Part shown: positions 1 to 11,429 of the stretch, in pieces | Layout of the letters: every line of letters starts with the position of its first letter | Numbering within the stretch: position 1 is the first letter of the stretch | NCBI GenBank assembly: GCA_029706075.1 | Contig: JAINUG010000148.1 | Span: 1,077,501 to 1,141,500, forward strand | DNA: 64,000 nucleotides | Direction of reading: 5' to 3' | Source of the DNA: Aldrovandia affinis | Taxonomy: Eukaryota > Chordata > Actinopteri > Notacanthiformes > Halosauridae | Program-made: the position numbers and the translations under genes | Notes under the pieces: generated by a model | Databases searched by the model: none | What the model was told of the DNA's origin: nothing | Seen by the model: only the letters and a program-made list of their open reading frames with translations

Positions 1-246
1 AGCATTGGCTCGGCCCGGCGGACCCCCTCCACCCCCTCCACCCCCACCACTCCGCTGGGCCCCCCCAGACCCCAGCAAGCCTTCTCCCCCTTCCCCATCG
101 TCAAACCCCCCCGGAAGTCAACCGCCGCCAGGAACTTGGGTCTGTACGGCCCCACCTCCCGAACCCCCACCGTGCACTTCCCCCAGATGAGCAAGACCGT
201 GAACCGAGCGGGAGGCGCCGCCCCCAGCTCCACCAGGAGGCGATGA
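1..246 (+). CDS. 3'-terminal coding exon of an unidentified host gene (partial)
   Basis: The frame beginning at base 1 is open for 81 codons and ends in TGA at 244-246; the upstream part lies outside the window. The peptide is basic and rich in Pro, Ser and Thr. Its first third is a run of proline-directed Ser/Thr sites (RRTPSTPSTPTTPL), followed by SPFPIVKPPRK, then the more complex segment LGLYGPTSRTPTVHFPQMSK, and a basic tail ending STRRR. The clustered TP/SP sites and basic patches are typical of disordered tails phosphorylated by proline-directed kinases; that role is inference. The sequence is GC-rich, unlike the flanking DNA, and no repeat signature is visible. The start of the exon and any splice acceptor are not in the window. 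I do not recognise the family well enough to name it. The alternative, that this is a chance GC-rich frame, is less likely given the non-repetitive middle segment and the UTR-like sequence after the stop. Confidence 0.6.
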   Translation, partial: SIGSARRTPSTPSTPTTPLGPPRPQQAFSPFPIVKPPRKSTAARNLGLYGPTSRTPTVHFPQMSKTVNRAGGAAPSSTRRR

Positions 247-2300
247 GGAGCCCGCTCCGCGTAGACAACTCCTCCGTTCTGCTTAAGACCCCTCACTCTC
301 GAGCACTTTTTGCACTTGCTTCTCCTGTTAAGTGCTCGGCACTGGATTGTGAAACTGGCTGAAAGTATTAAGACCAGTGTTTGTGTGAGACTTTGGGATG
401 TGTGACATTTATGGCTGTCAGAGTGAAGACAGTGATTATTACATGCCCTGAGCTGGGATTTGGGAAGGTGATTGATGTGTCCTTTGTGGCAGAGAAGGCA
501 TGGTGTGTGTACCCGAGACGACTTTGGTGGGAAAGGCAGCGGTCTATTGTTCAGCGGTTTAGCAGATCCATTTAAGGGTCTTGTGGCTGGAGTGTTTTTC
601 CCATGTATCTTTGCAAATCCCGACAAATCCCACACTGAATGGGGACGAGCTCTGCTCCTCTGTTGCGACAGGGGGAAATGAAAGGAGACCAAGCGAGAAG
701 GTCTTAAGCGCACTTGTGTGGGGGATTGTAAAACCTTTACCCGCAACAGTGCTCCATGTGGAGGTTCCATTTTGAACGCTGTCCCTGTCCTTTGTGCTGT
801 TGGCTGGCAACCTAAGTGCAGGAGTAATCCTTTCGCTCTTCGCTGTATTTGATCAGTTGAGTGCATTCCCTTTGCAGAGCACAATGTATTGGTTTGCGAT
901 GTGTTGACGCCCGGCTCTTCCCAAGAATGCGGGTTTATCCCAGTCACGGGGAGAGCTCGCCAACGCGTACGGAGACGTGAATTGCGTGTTACATGGCGTG
1001 CCTTAAAAGCGTACCGCAGAAGTCAGACAAAGACGCCGAAAGAATGAAAATGGGTCTCCTCTCTCATTCGTGTTTGCTCTCCCTCACTCGCGTCCCCTTT
1101 CAGAGTCACTTTCACACGAGCCGTCTGAAGAGTGTGCTGTGCGTGCCACGTGTGACTCCATCAAGGGTGGTGCCGGGTAGCCCAATCCGTCACGTGAACG
1201 AAGTCACGATGTCCCCGTCCCCCACACTGTAAAAGAGTGGCACCCGTATGTTCTTGTCAGTGTTCAGTTCTTTGGGACCAGCAGTTCACCGTTTTTGGTT
1301 TTCGTAAACGTATTTGGCACGGTGTGTGACTGCTGTGGTCTTGGATGCCGTGTGTCTTTTACCATCTTTCTCTTGTCGGTCGTTGAATATCATGTCTGAA
1401 TATCATCACATCTTGAACTGTTTGCATGTTGGGTGCTCTGTCGCTTATAATTCACCCACACGTTTTGTAGTGCATACTCCCACCTTTTTGTTATTTATTG
1501 TATGTTTTGGCCAGTAGGGGGTGACAAAAGTATGAAATAAATTATTTGTTCCTTTTAGCATGGCTGTCAGAGGGATCACATAGCCAGCAGTTGGGTCTGG
1601 GACCTGAATGCCATTCTGTGACTCTGTCTGCAGTGAATGGAGTAGCACTTTCTGTTACATTAATGTACACCCTTTGAGGTACAATTTGAGACCTATTTTG
1701 TTTCCCTTAAATAGGTGAACTGCACAGTGGACCAGATTTAAGTGAGTGAAGGTGTTGCTCTGCATCGCTTAACTGCCAGTACTGTAACTGTAACTGGGCA
1801 TGAGATGGTGAGCATGTATTTCAGACCAAGTCGATTAAGTTATTTGCTGCTGTGTGAAATTTTGCTGGAAGATCTTTCCTTTTGCCTTTCATTTAATCAA
1901 AACATTTTGCGGCTTAATGTATTGTAAACATGTGGTCATTGTTCTTTACCCAGAAAAAAAGGTATAACAGTCCTGGATCCCATAAAAGAGAAAGTGGGGT
2001 GGTTCAAATAAAATGACCAGAAATTTATTTTGATACAGCAGCCTTTACAAAATGTATTTGTTATTATGCAACCCTCCCTAAAATGTACTTTTTGAGTGGG
2101 CTAAAGGCTATACTTTGCTGAATGCTATAAAATTGAGACTTAAAGTCCAGGCTAATGGAACTTTGTGTATTCCATGGAAAAAAACATAAAAAGCTTTAAC
2201 CTGTCACAAAGTGGTTAATAAAAAAAATAGAATAGTTTTGGAAAGATGAATGCAAGGTGCACTTGTTTCATTGTCCTAAATAAAATGAAATGAGTATTGG
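247..2300 (+). other. Probable 3' UTR of the upstream gene
   Basis: About 2 kb of non-coding sequence follows the TGA without recognisable repeats. AATAAA hexamers occur at 1536-1541, 2007-2012, 2217-2222 and 2279-2284. The last one is followed about 15 bases later by a GT-rich stretch (2297-2316), the usual layout of a cleavage and polyadenylation site, so the longest transcript probably ends near 2300. Bases 880-1210 are richer in CpG than the rest. The small ORFs here are short and unconserved in appearance. Confidence 0.5.
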
Positions 2301-2318
2301 CTGTGTGCTTGTCTTAAG
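2279..2318 (+). terminator. Candidate polyadenylation signal with GT-rich downstream element
   Basis: AATAAA at 2279-2284 is followed by TTGGCTGTGTGCTTGTCTT-like sequence at about 2297-2316. This is the best matched hexamer plus downstream element in the presumed 3' UTR. Use of the earlier hexamers as alternative sites cannot be excluded. Confidence 0.4.
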
Positions 2319-3004
2319 AACTCTCTCTGGTGAAAGTGTTTCTCAATCATAAGTCAAAAAGTGTCACATACTATATACTTATTTTTGACTCATCAAATCC
2401 CCCTGGTTGACTTAAAACTTCATGCTGTTTGTATTGGTTTAGTCATTTTTGTTTATGGTCAAAACCGCAGTTTAGAACAGACGGTTTTTGGGTCCCCCTC
2501 CCTCCGCCATCAGTTTAAATGTATTATTTTATTTGTCCACTAGGTGGAGTAAACCGCCCCTGTAATTTTCCCTTCGTTGACAAACTGTGGATCATGTTGC
2601 ACCACAACAAAGGGGGAGACACTTCCAATGTCAATAGCCAGGGAAAACATGGCCATGTCTGCACCAGCATGTGCTCTTCTGCCCTCCTTTCACAGGAGAT
2701 GCTCTCTGCTCTTTTCTTTGCTGTTCTACACATTATTAATATCATGCATTTCCCCAACCCAGTTACCCAATTTACATTGTAGTATGCATGTCCTGGCACT
2801 AGATGCTAATTATTTGGGGGATTTGCACCTCTTGACGGAGAAATACATTATAGGAGCTCAAAGTGATGTGCTGACAGGAGATACTTAAAAAAAAAAAAAA
2901 AAAAGCACAAAAAAAAAACCCCACAACCTTGTTCCCCCACCCCCTCAATAGTTACTGTTTTCACAAGTACTGATGTTCCCCTGTGTGCTGAAGCATAGCT
3001 TTGA
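2301..3004. other. Intergenic sequence with A-rich low-complexity tract
   Basis: No gene is visible. An A-rich tract at about 2886-2920 (a long A run, GCAC, then a second A run and CCCC) is low complexity. The overlapping short ORFs on both strands show no domain. Confidence 0.5.
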
Positions 3005-3006
3005 TA

Positions 3007-3168
3007 CAGGTACCTGCCAAAATAATGGAAACATTAACATAAAGTGTCTTAATAGTGCATTGGGTCACCACAAGCTGCCAGAACAGCTTCAATGTGACTT
3101 GACATAGATTCTACAAATGTCTGGAACTCCATTCTTCCATGAAAAATTCCATCATTTGGTGTTGGGCC
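3007..3168 (-). mobile_element. Tc1-like transposon, 3'-terminal fragment (copy 1)
   Basis: The fragment starts with CAGGTACCTGCCAAAATAAT next to a TA at 3005-3006, the terminus expected for a Tc1/mariner element. It is homologous to the longer copy at 36900-37325, which has almost the same end. Read on the minus strand it encodes the last residues of a Tc1-like transposase (EFQTFVESM, IEAVLAACGDP) with a frameshift between MMEFFMEEW and EFQTF. Sequence beyond about 3170 no longer matches copy 2, so only the 3' end survives. A 136-residue open frame running through 3049-3459 takes its first part from unrelated sequence and is not a real gene. Confidence 0.75.
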
Positions 3169-3932
3169 TTTGTCTGCTGATACCCCTGAATCTGTTATAG
3201 TTATGTAGTAGAATAAGACCCACACCACACCTGTAGCTGCTTCTTGAACATACACATAATATCTGATCCCAGAACACACTGCAGTCAGTTCGCAACATAC
3301 GTGTACAAACTCACGCAGAGAAACGTTAGGAAACCTTGCCAAGGCTTTGGCCTTGCTTGTTTCTGTACATGGGGCATGATTGATGCACCTTTGTTGTTGG
3401 TGCGTATTATTTAAGGGAAAAAAACTGGCGGGGTGTTCACTTTTACAGTTGCCGGTCAAGAATAGAGTTGAAGGTATAACAATGGTCAGGATAACAGGAT
3501 CTTAGGTGTGGAAACGAGACAAGGATTACGTGTTCACGGGGAGCGATACAAATAGGTTTATCCTTGAGGGCTAAACAAATCATAAAGAGTTTAAGGCCGT
3601 GGGACGCAGAATGTAAGAACGGCACATTACGGAGGGGCTTTGGATATTGACACCGTCTCTTGTCCTGGGGCTGGCTCTCTGACCTTTAACCCCGTGAGGT
3701 CAGTGTCGGCATGGGGAAGACCTGAGAAGGAAGGATTACGGCGCTGTGGAGCAGAAGGTGGCTGCGAATGGTTAATTCCTGCTGCACCTCAGCGGCCACA
3801 GCTGGCTGTCTCTGTGAAAACACCCGTTGGGTGTTCGCAACACCTGCCCTGGCAGAACAAAAAACACAAAAGTAAAACGCCCAACCTAATCATCTTTGTC
3901 ATGTTTTTTATTTATTTATTTATTTATTTGGT
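3169..3932. other. Intergenic sequence
   Basis: No gene or named repeat seen. Short ORFs at 3443-3625 and 3640-3936 have no recognisable motif; the latter runs into the TTTA microsatellite. The sequence at 3640-3850 is somewhat richer in GC than its surroundings. Confidence 0.4.
3907..3930. repeat. (TTTA)n microsatellite
   Basis: Six tandem TTTA units, directly preceding the interspersed repeat that follows. Confidence 0.9.
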
Positions 3933-4275
3933 TTAGTCTTTATTTAACCTGGGGTTTTAGCTGAGAAATTAACTTTCCTTTGCAGTAATGGCCTGGGGAA
4001 TCATGATTGGAACTATGCAGCCAATAAGCTGTTGAGGGAAAGATTAGGTGGCCATATGAAGACAGATGATTTGGGGCTTTGACTAGGACATCGCAGCTAA
4101 CGCCCCTACCCTTTCAATAAGAGCCATTGGATCTTTAATTACAAGACGTTGTAGTTAAAGATAAGAGCCTGATGCCAGACCTTAGTTTAAGGTCTTATCT
4201 CCCCTGCACTGGGGCATTGGATTATCATTTGGTCTAGGGGAAGAGCGCCACCTACTGACCGATCATTGAAAACTC
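3933..4275 (+). repeat. Interspersed fish repeat fragment (CTTTATTTAACC-type start)
   Basis: The segment begins CTTTATTTAACCTGGGGTTT and contains GATTTGGGGCTTTGACTAGG, TTGGATCTTTAATTAC and ends AGAGCGCCACCTACTGAC. I recognise this order of blocks as a dispersed repeat common in fish UTRs and introns; the superfamily is not clear to me. It is diverged, which suggests an old copy. No coding sequence is present. Confidence 0.5.
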
Positions 4276-5782
4276 AAAGGCCTTTGGATTTACACCCGCA
4301 GTATGCACTCAAGGGATATGCTGACATTATGAAACTTTACATTTTGACTTTACATTAAGACTTTACATTATGAAACTGTACACTCGGACATTACCGCACT
4401 GCACTTCAGGAGCACGTAAAATGGAAAATGCATGTTTGACAAACATAACTGAAGCAATCATACATTTCCAGCTCAATTCCTCCAGGTCACCCTGAACGTA
4501 AGAATGATTTCAAAGGAAAATCTGTAGGAATGCCAAAAATAATAAAAATCAGAAGTGTTAATATTGGCAATGCTCGAATGACAAATTGAGAACAGCAACA
4601 CAGCACGCAGAGTTTGAATAAACCCCCACGATGAAAGGGGAGTAGTCTGATCTTGAATGAGCAATTACACATTAAAAGGGTGTCTGATAGAGAAATGCAT
4701 GCAAACACTTGCTAAAAGAATGTAAACCGCAGCTCAGGGAAAATAACCTGAAAAGAATCCAGGTCAGGATTATGAACATTTTCTCCAAACAGAACTACAA
4801 TGATTTAATAACCATGGCCATATTAATATTCTCCTGGACATATTTTTCACAGATTCCAGCTAAAGCACATTCTACATTTGAATGAGTTGGAAATAGGATG
4901 AAAGCATGCGGCAGCAAAATGCATGTCATTCCAGATCTCAACACTTGGTGGAGCAAAGAAGCTTGTAAATTCTTGCAGAATGGCAGAAAAAGTCAATGTT
5001 GAAAATTCAACTTTGACGACAAAACACCTCCTGTATATTATATAGCCATTACAACAACAAAAAAGAAACACTAGAGAAAGATATCAGTGACTCATCAAAC
5101 ATAATTCCACATTTAAAGTAAAAATTGGGAGTTAGACTTGGGAGTTAATTTTCCTTGAAAATTGAATGACCCATAAACTGGCCTCAGTGTACAAGTGTCT
5201 TGCATCTCCTACTGTGTATAGAACAATATATAGTCTGTATTAGGTTTCTGATGGGCTTGCAAGGTCCTTGGAGTTCAGTTCTGTTGATTTACAAATTGGT
5301 TGAGTATTTCAACTGCATTAATATTTCCATACATTAACTTAACTCCAGCATCAGAATTTGTGGGTTTGACTTGTTTCCTCTCACCTGTAACATGTCAGCT
5401 TCATCCCGTGAAGCTCACCCTCCACCTGGTTACAAACACAGGCATCTTCACATCATGCTGAATCAAATAATGGGCATGCACAAAACCCGTTCACTGCTTA
5501 AGGATGGCAGCAGGGGGTAAACTCTTTAGATTGAAGTGACATTTCAACAATATGGCCTTCAGAGTGAAATTCCTTGTGTTCTATTAAACATTTACACATG
5601 CTTGACAAGAGTGACCATCTGTGCCCTATGTACCAGAAAGTGAGACAAACCTATACCCTTCAATAAGGAAATAAATGGCTGACTTTGAACGATGGTGGTC
5701 ACAATTTCACCTTCACGAATGCTACAGCCAAGATAGCGTCATCACCATTCCCGTGGCCATAATCTTCAGCAGTAATCAGGGA
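4276..5782. other. Intergenic sequence with short degenerate duplication
   Basis: No gene seen. At 4325-4380 the words ACATTATGAAACT and GACTTTACATT recur in a short degenerate tandem arrangement. The minus-strand ORFs at 4473-5071 are Leu/Phe-rich translations of AT-rich DNA with no motif. Confidence 0.4.
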
Positions 5783-5880
5783 CGTAATCTAAGGCTGCAG
5801 GTTCAATTCCCAGTGAGACACTGCCTTTGTCCCATTGAGCTAGGGCTTTGTAAATGTAAATGGATGGTGTAATCGGAGGA
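5783..5880 (+). repeat. tRNA-derived SINE fragment
   Basis: GGCTGCAGGTTCAATTCCCA carries a tRNA-type B box (GGTTCAATTCC). It is followed by GAGACACTGCCTTTGTCCC and, further on, AAATGTAAATGGATGG, the same block order as in the copies at 10183-10406 and 40585-40765. The A-box half of the head is missing or decayed. Confidence 0.6.
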
Positions 5881-7212
5881 TATGTAAAATATTAACTTCG
5901 TAAAACGTCCTGGAAAAGGATCTGCCGAACAAATAAATAATCACATTTGGTACCTTTGACATGTGTAGACGCTACTGTGTGACATGCTCTGCAAGAATGG
6001 CTAATGGTGTGATGAGATTAAAATATAATATAACAGACATCCTGGAGATTGATAGACTGGCCCAACCCTTGCATTGGAAGGAAGTTCAAGCACAGGAGGA
6101 GAAATGGTTTAGATGTTTTGCAGCTCATTGCTCGATTAGACATGCGCTAATGACCCTGGTATTCTGAGCAAAGTATTTTGGTGTTTATGTGTTACAAGTG
6201 CCAGGGAATATCTGTTAAAACCAGAGGGGTCTGGTTGTCTGACACTACACAGATAACTGTGCCAAAAATGTGGGTGCTTAATCATGCATTTGACACCAGG
6301 GGATGACATCATCGTCCGTGCGCCAACAGAAACCTCAACCAACCAATAATAATAGTCATAATACTCTTACTTTGAATGTAACCAAAGCACGATACAAACG
6401 GACAGAGGATGTTGCAGTGACTGTGGCCTCTTTCAGACAAATACATAATTGCAAGTCTGTTCCAAGACTGTGCAGTAGTTGGGTTTGTTCTGGGCCGGGT
6501 TCTGTTTTTCATTAAAGGGAGCAGCGCTTGTCCTTTTCGTGATTTCTTTCCGCAATCCTGCACTGCCAGGTCTGGGGCCCAAGTGGCCTGATCTACCCCG
6601 ACAACAACATGCTGTTTGATATCAAACCCACGAGGTTCACACGACTCTTAACAACATAATGCAATTGAAAAGATTGAGTCTTGGGGGGAGCCAATAGCCA
6701 ATTTGCTGTTGAAACCACCAGGCAGAGAGGCAGCCAATGTAGCCAGAGGGCCAAGCTTCCTGATACCAGAGCCAAGAAGGAGCTCGAAATGGAAGAAGCA
6801 AAGGTGGCGGTAGTATGAAGCAGTGCAGAGTTAAATAAAAGGGCATTTAAAATAGCCTTGTCTCTACAACATGCCAGTACAGCAAAATGTTCAGTGTAAA
6901 ATCAACTTTAACAGAACTAATGCATTGCTAACAGAGTTTACATAGGGAGTCAAATAGGGATAACAATGTACTTTGTCAGAGTTTAATGCTCTCTATGAGA
7001 GTTGATTGACCGTGGAGTGTTTTGATGTGTAAGATCCAGCCTATGTAAAGTGTGTTGTTTCTGTTAGGGCCCTTTAGTAGCTTCCCACTGCAGACTAACG
7101 CAGTAAAGTCAAACATGGTTTATGTCTCAACCCCCAGGCAAGAGCGGTCCCTCTCCCAGAGAACATCTCCTGATATAGAGAATCCATACCCCATTGCCGT
7201 TCTAATATTAGA
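5881..7212. other. Intergenic sequence
   Basis: No gene, RNA or named repeat seen. Short ORFs on both strands (for example 6303-6563 and 6593-6846) lack domains and overlap each other. Confidence 0.4.
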
Positions 7213-7267
7213 AGTAATAATAATAATACCAATGCCACTTCTGTTAATAATAATAATAATAATAATA
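7213..7267. repeat. Interrupted (AAT)n microsatellite
   Basis: Two runs of AAT units (about 7213-7229 and 7245-7267) separated by 15 bases. Confidence 0.85.
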
Positions 7268-7518
7268 CACTGTGCTGCTGCTCCAGGATATGACTTGCTA
7301 CATAAATAATACTGTGCTAAACTTACACATACTGAGCAGAGACAGCCCTGTCCTATGAGGTTCACACGCAGTCAGACATTACTGGGATTTGGCAGGAGCT
7401 TCTGGCGCTGTCCTTTTGCCAAATTATTACCCAAAGTTATGTTATGATAGCAAACGCACGCTCAGGAGTGGTGTCATGTTTGACTGGTGTTCTGGCGCGT
7501 CTAACCCCAGGGAAGGCC

Positions 7519-7669
7519 TGGGCCCGTATTCATGAAGTGCCTCACGAGTGCTGATCTAGGACTATGTTTCCCCTGTCGCTATCCTAACCTTGTACATTGT
7601 GAGCTAAACGGGCAAACCGATCCTAGACCAGCACTCGTACTCTGAGAAGCTTTATGAACACGGGCCCTG
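7519..7669. mobile_element. Palindromic MITE (GGGCCCGT-type ends)
   Basis: The left arm begins GGGCCCGTATTCATGAAG and includes GAGTGCTGATCTAGGA. The reverse complement of the right arm begins GGGCCCGTGTTCATAAAG and includes GAGTGCTGGTCTAGGA. The arms are about 43 bases long and 80-85% identical, separated by about 60 bases. I recognise this as a short non-autonomous palindromic repeat widespread in fish. No coding capacity. A target duplication is not clear. Confidence 0.75.
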
Positions 7670-8183
7670 GCCTCTCCCCTGCAGTGATGGCTGTTGAATT
7701 TTGGCTGCCAGGCCACAGACGCTCACAGGCCGTCTCTCCTAATCAGAAACAAGCAGCCAAGAAAAACAGGAGAAAGTGCAGCAGCGAAAACAAACAGGCT
7801 GGCGTCAGTTCAGTTTTTCTTTTTCTTTTAATGGAGAGACTTCCCATTAACACAAACGAGTTTGTTTGTGCTGGCAACAAAGACAAATAATGTTGCAAAT
7901 CTGATATATTTTCACATCATGTTTGGTGGGTCGCCTGTGAATGACTGGCCTGTTTTGATGATGCCACTTTCCCACTTGCCGGGACGGAATGAAACCACCT
8001 GCTCGGGGGGAAAAGGGATCTTTTGACAAAAAGTGTGAATACACTGGTGACAGAGAGCTTAAAACAAGACCTTGTTGTGCTTACACATTTTTTTATTGGA
8101 GGGAAAGGGGCTTTTAGGCATCAGAGGAGAGGGGAAAAACATGCATCTGCCCTGGGGTAGGCGGGTGGGGGGAAGGGTCCATG
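7670..8183. other. Intergenic sequence
   Basis: No gene seen. The plus-strand ORF at 7654-7890 starts inside the MITE arm and is not supported. Confidence 0.4.
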
Positions 8184-8516
8184 CAGGGCCGGATCGCCAA
8201 CAAGGCCTGGGCCTAGGGCCCAAATGTCGTATGGAGCCCGGAATTATGGGGAAAATATTAATATTGACATTATTTTTAAATATATATATTTAATATTTTA
8301 TTTCTTTTACATAATTCATATTACACTTACATGCCTAATAAATGTATATTCATCACACAGGATCCTTATTATTATTAGTAGTAGTGTTCATAAAAAATTA
8401 ATTAAATTAAATCAATCTAACGCTAAATCGAAGAACTCCATCTCCCAGAATGCCATGCCAGGGGGCCCAAAACGGAGGCGGGGCCTAGGGCCCATGAATG
8501 TCAAGATCCAGCCCTG
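8184..8516. mobile_element. hAT-type MITE with 8-bp target-site duplication
   Basis: The element begins CAGGGCCGGATC and the reverse complement of its end is CAGGGCTGGATC, an 11/12 terminal inverted repeat. A second inverted block, GGGCCTAGGGCCC, lies just inside both ends. It is flanked by GGTCCATG (8176-8183) and GGTCCTGG (8517-8524), a 6/8 match of the length that hAT transposases produce. The AT-rich 333-bp interior has no transposase. It is probably non-autonomous and moderately old, because the target duplication has diverged. Confidence 0.75.
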
Positions 8517-8524
8517 GGTCCTGG

Positions 8525-10182
8525 TCCTACTGAAATTGATTGAAAATAGCTGCTCCTTGAGCACTTAAAAATAGCTGAAATGAATTGCATTGTTAGGACA
8601 TCTAGCTGTCCTCCCGAATTTCGGCAAAAAATGACCCTTGACTGAAAGTGTACACGGTGACTTAAATATGGGTCCCACCACACTCAACATCCTACATGTA
8701 CTGCGTGTTATGTTCCCTGCCTCCTACCTCTGTGGAGCTGGAGTCAAAAATAGTTCAGAGGAAAAGTTGCTTTTTTAAAAAGACAATCTGCCTGAAAGAG
8801 AGAGTGAAATGAATGTGCTGCCATTCTTCAATAGACTTTGGCTCAACCGCACTGTCACAGCCAAACGCTACCATTAGACATCAAAGTGTGTTGTTCTATT
8901 CTCGAGACACGGGCAGTGCTGATCTTTGAGCCGAGGTCTCTTATGTGTCAGGGCAGAATTTGTCTAGATTTCACATTGGCTGGGAATGTGACAGGAGATT
9001 TTACGTTTAAAATGAATGTTAGGACTTTTACGATTTTAATCAGCTGCACAACTTGGAACAACTTTGTGCTTATTTATGGTGGCCAACTTGTGGCAATGGT
9101 GCTTGCTTTCATTTGATTTATCTTGTTTACTTAATAACGAAGGCATTCCTAAGATTGTTTGCGAATGCACCACAATTATTTTCCTCCGCCTCGCGAAGAC
9201 ATGCAAAGAAGATAAGACGATTGCTACGCAACCCCGAAGGCACCATTGCCGCACCCGAACAGGAAGTTCACAGCACGGTTTAGACAGACAGGTTGCGGTT
9301 GGCCTGGTTTTGACCATGTTGGAGCATGGCTCAGATATCAAATGGAGTTCAACTTTGATGATTTAGTTTTAATGAAAGCGTTTCATTCTAAGACAGGGAG
9401 CCTGGAGCGAGGCCGAGGGCAGGGGTCTTTGATCAGGGGACTGTGCGGTAACATAGAGGGAAGTGATTCTCAGGAAGGGTGCAAGCCACATCCATATAAA
9501 GTCATGGCAGAACATCCTTCACTCAGTTAGACCAGCACCAGTCTCCTTTTGGGTTCAGAATTGACCATACATGGGCATGTTGCTGCAATATGTTTGCAAA
9601 GACGCATTATTACTTGCTGCCGCTTTGTTTATCTTATGATTTTTGAAAGTGAATTGGTAGAATTTTCCCCTTTATTCATTTTATTCAGAGTGAGTTAAGA
9701 GAGCCACCACTGACAGAATCATCTAGAAACAATGTGAGATGAAGCAAACGCACAAGAGCAGACAAACAACAAAGAGATGTTTCTTTGTTTTTGTTTTTCG
9801 TTTGAGCAGCAAAAAGAAACAGCTTTTTACTGTTTGCCAAATATCTTTGGGGTTTTTCATGGGAGCCTCACCCTAAAGGGAACACATTTTAGTGGTAAAT
9901 CATCATCCGTAGTGCCAATTGTCTATATTTATATGCCAGTGCTTGGGATCAAGGGGGAAACTTCACAAGGGGGACGCTCAAGATCACATTAATATTAGCA
10001 ACATTATTTATTTAAGCATTGTTTTAAAGAGCTGTTTAATTATTATTGTATGTTGAGAACATTAGACGGCACCCTCTTCCGAATAAAGACAATGAGCTCA
10101 CTGACGCAATAAAACATTGACAGTTACACTTTGTGTAGCCTCGCGTGTCAAACTCATAACCTTATGGCACTATGAGACGGAC
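8525..10182. other. Intergenic sequence
   Basis: No gene seen. Overlapping ORFs on both strands at 9036-9530 have CpG-containing sequence but no recognisable domain and no consistent reading frame that looks protein-like. Confidence 0.35.
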
Positions 10183-10406
10183 CATTACATTACATTACAT
10201 TATAGACATTTGGCAGACGCTCTTATCCAGAGCGACTTACAGTTTACATTTCTTTACAATCCATTTATACAGCTGGATATTTTACTGAAGCAATTCAGGT
10301 TAAGTACCTTGCTCAAGGGTACAACGGCAGTGTCCCACCTGGGGATTGAACCAGCAACCTCTCAGTTACAAGTCCAGTTCCCTAACCATTATATCACACT
10401 GCCATG
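10183..10406 (-). repeat. tRNA-derived SINE, near full length
   Basis: On the minus strand the element starts GGCAGTGTGATATAATGG (tRNA-like A-box region) and continues with a B box, GGTTCAATCCC. The body has TACCCTTGAGCAAGGTACTT, and the end CTCTGGATAAGAGCGTCTGC is typical of a widespread fish SINE. The 3' tail (left side in plus coordinates) is a short ATTAC repeat at 10183-10201. RNA polymerase III transcription from the internal boxes is the family norm; both boxes are recognisable here. Confidence 0.8.
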
Positions 10407-10494
10407 CCAGGTAGACAATGTGATGTGAAATAATTCGGCCCACCTTTCCTGGATGTACTTCGCTAACAAACCAATGGTCAGGTAATTGTTCTGA

Positions 10495-10595
10495 TGAATT
10501 CTGACCTTGTGTAGCTGGGGCTCCAATTGGAGGCAGCCATTCAAGTCAACTCAACCGTTGACCTACAACACAATGCTAACTAACACTCGGCAGAA
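10495..10595 (+). repeat. Unnamed dispersed repeat, copy A
   Basis: The blocks GGGGCTCCAATTGGAGG, ATTCAAGTCAACTCAACC and GTTGACCTACAACA recur in the same order, inverted, at 33935-34030. The two copies are about 80% identical by eye over about 85 bases. I cannot assign a family. Confidence 0.55.
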
Positions 10596-11429
10596 CCAAT
10601 CAGAAACTCTGTCAGTCAGTCAGCTGCTCCACGATGCAGGGGAAGAGATAGCGGTGACATTTGCCTGAACTGCCCCAGAGGTTCATCTGAAAGCACAAAG
10701 AGGATAGGCCTTCTGTCCTGGGAAACAACACCCTACTATTCAGCTGGAGGCCGAGGAACGATCTCCTGGGAAATTAGGAGACCAGAGCCTTTGTTACACA
10801 TGGGGGAAGCAATGGAGTTCAAATGCAATGCGCACATCCATTCACAGGCACAGGTGTCCCGGCACAGAGGCAAGTACAAACAGAATGACAGAATTCCTGC
10901 ATGCTGTTCAGTGTTCTCTCCCATAACTCTAATCCTGTGGTGTATGTTTCATTTCAAAAGGTTTAGGGGGGCAGTGTTGCTTGGTTGTTATTTATTGCTC
11001 AAGAAGTTGGGGGTTCCGACTATGGCAGTCTTGTGGGGATGAGGTATAATTACAAAACAATTGGGGACAGCACTCTCAAATGGGAATGGGCCTTTTACAT
11101 TTTTTTAATGAATTTACCTAATGGTACTGTCCTGTCCTTTGACATTTTTTTGTAATTAATTTGCTAGGATTCAGCACCCACACTGGTGTTGTATATTTTA
11201 ATTTGATTTGATATATTTTGTTTGACCACATTTGATGAGCAGGGCTAACCCCACGACATCACTCAGTAATAACTCCTCTGGCCAGGCACCTGCGATCTGC
11301 TAGTGACACTTGTGTCACACCAGCTGTGCGATCACGGTACCTGTGGTGGCTTGACTGAGTGAAAAACAAGCCGTCTGCGTTGAGTGACTTCTTTGATCCG
11401 CCCGATAGCCGCTGCAGAATTAAAAGGGA

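Noticed and set aside
3049..3459. 136-residue minus-strand ORF ending in transposase-like sequence
   Set aside because: Only the last ~35 residues match a Tc1 transposase; the rest is unrelated flanking sequence in frame by chance.
10330..10406. Possible tRNA gene (A and B boxes)
   Set aside because: The boxes belong to a tRNA-derived SINE; no cloverleaf with a proper acceptor stem. The same applies to the B-box-like words near 5790, 24195, 40645, 43030, 52310 and 52840.
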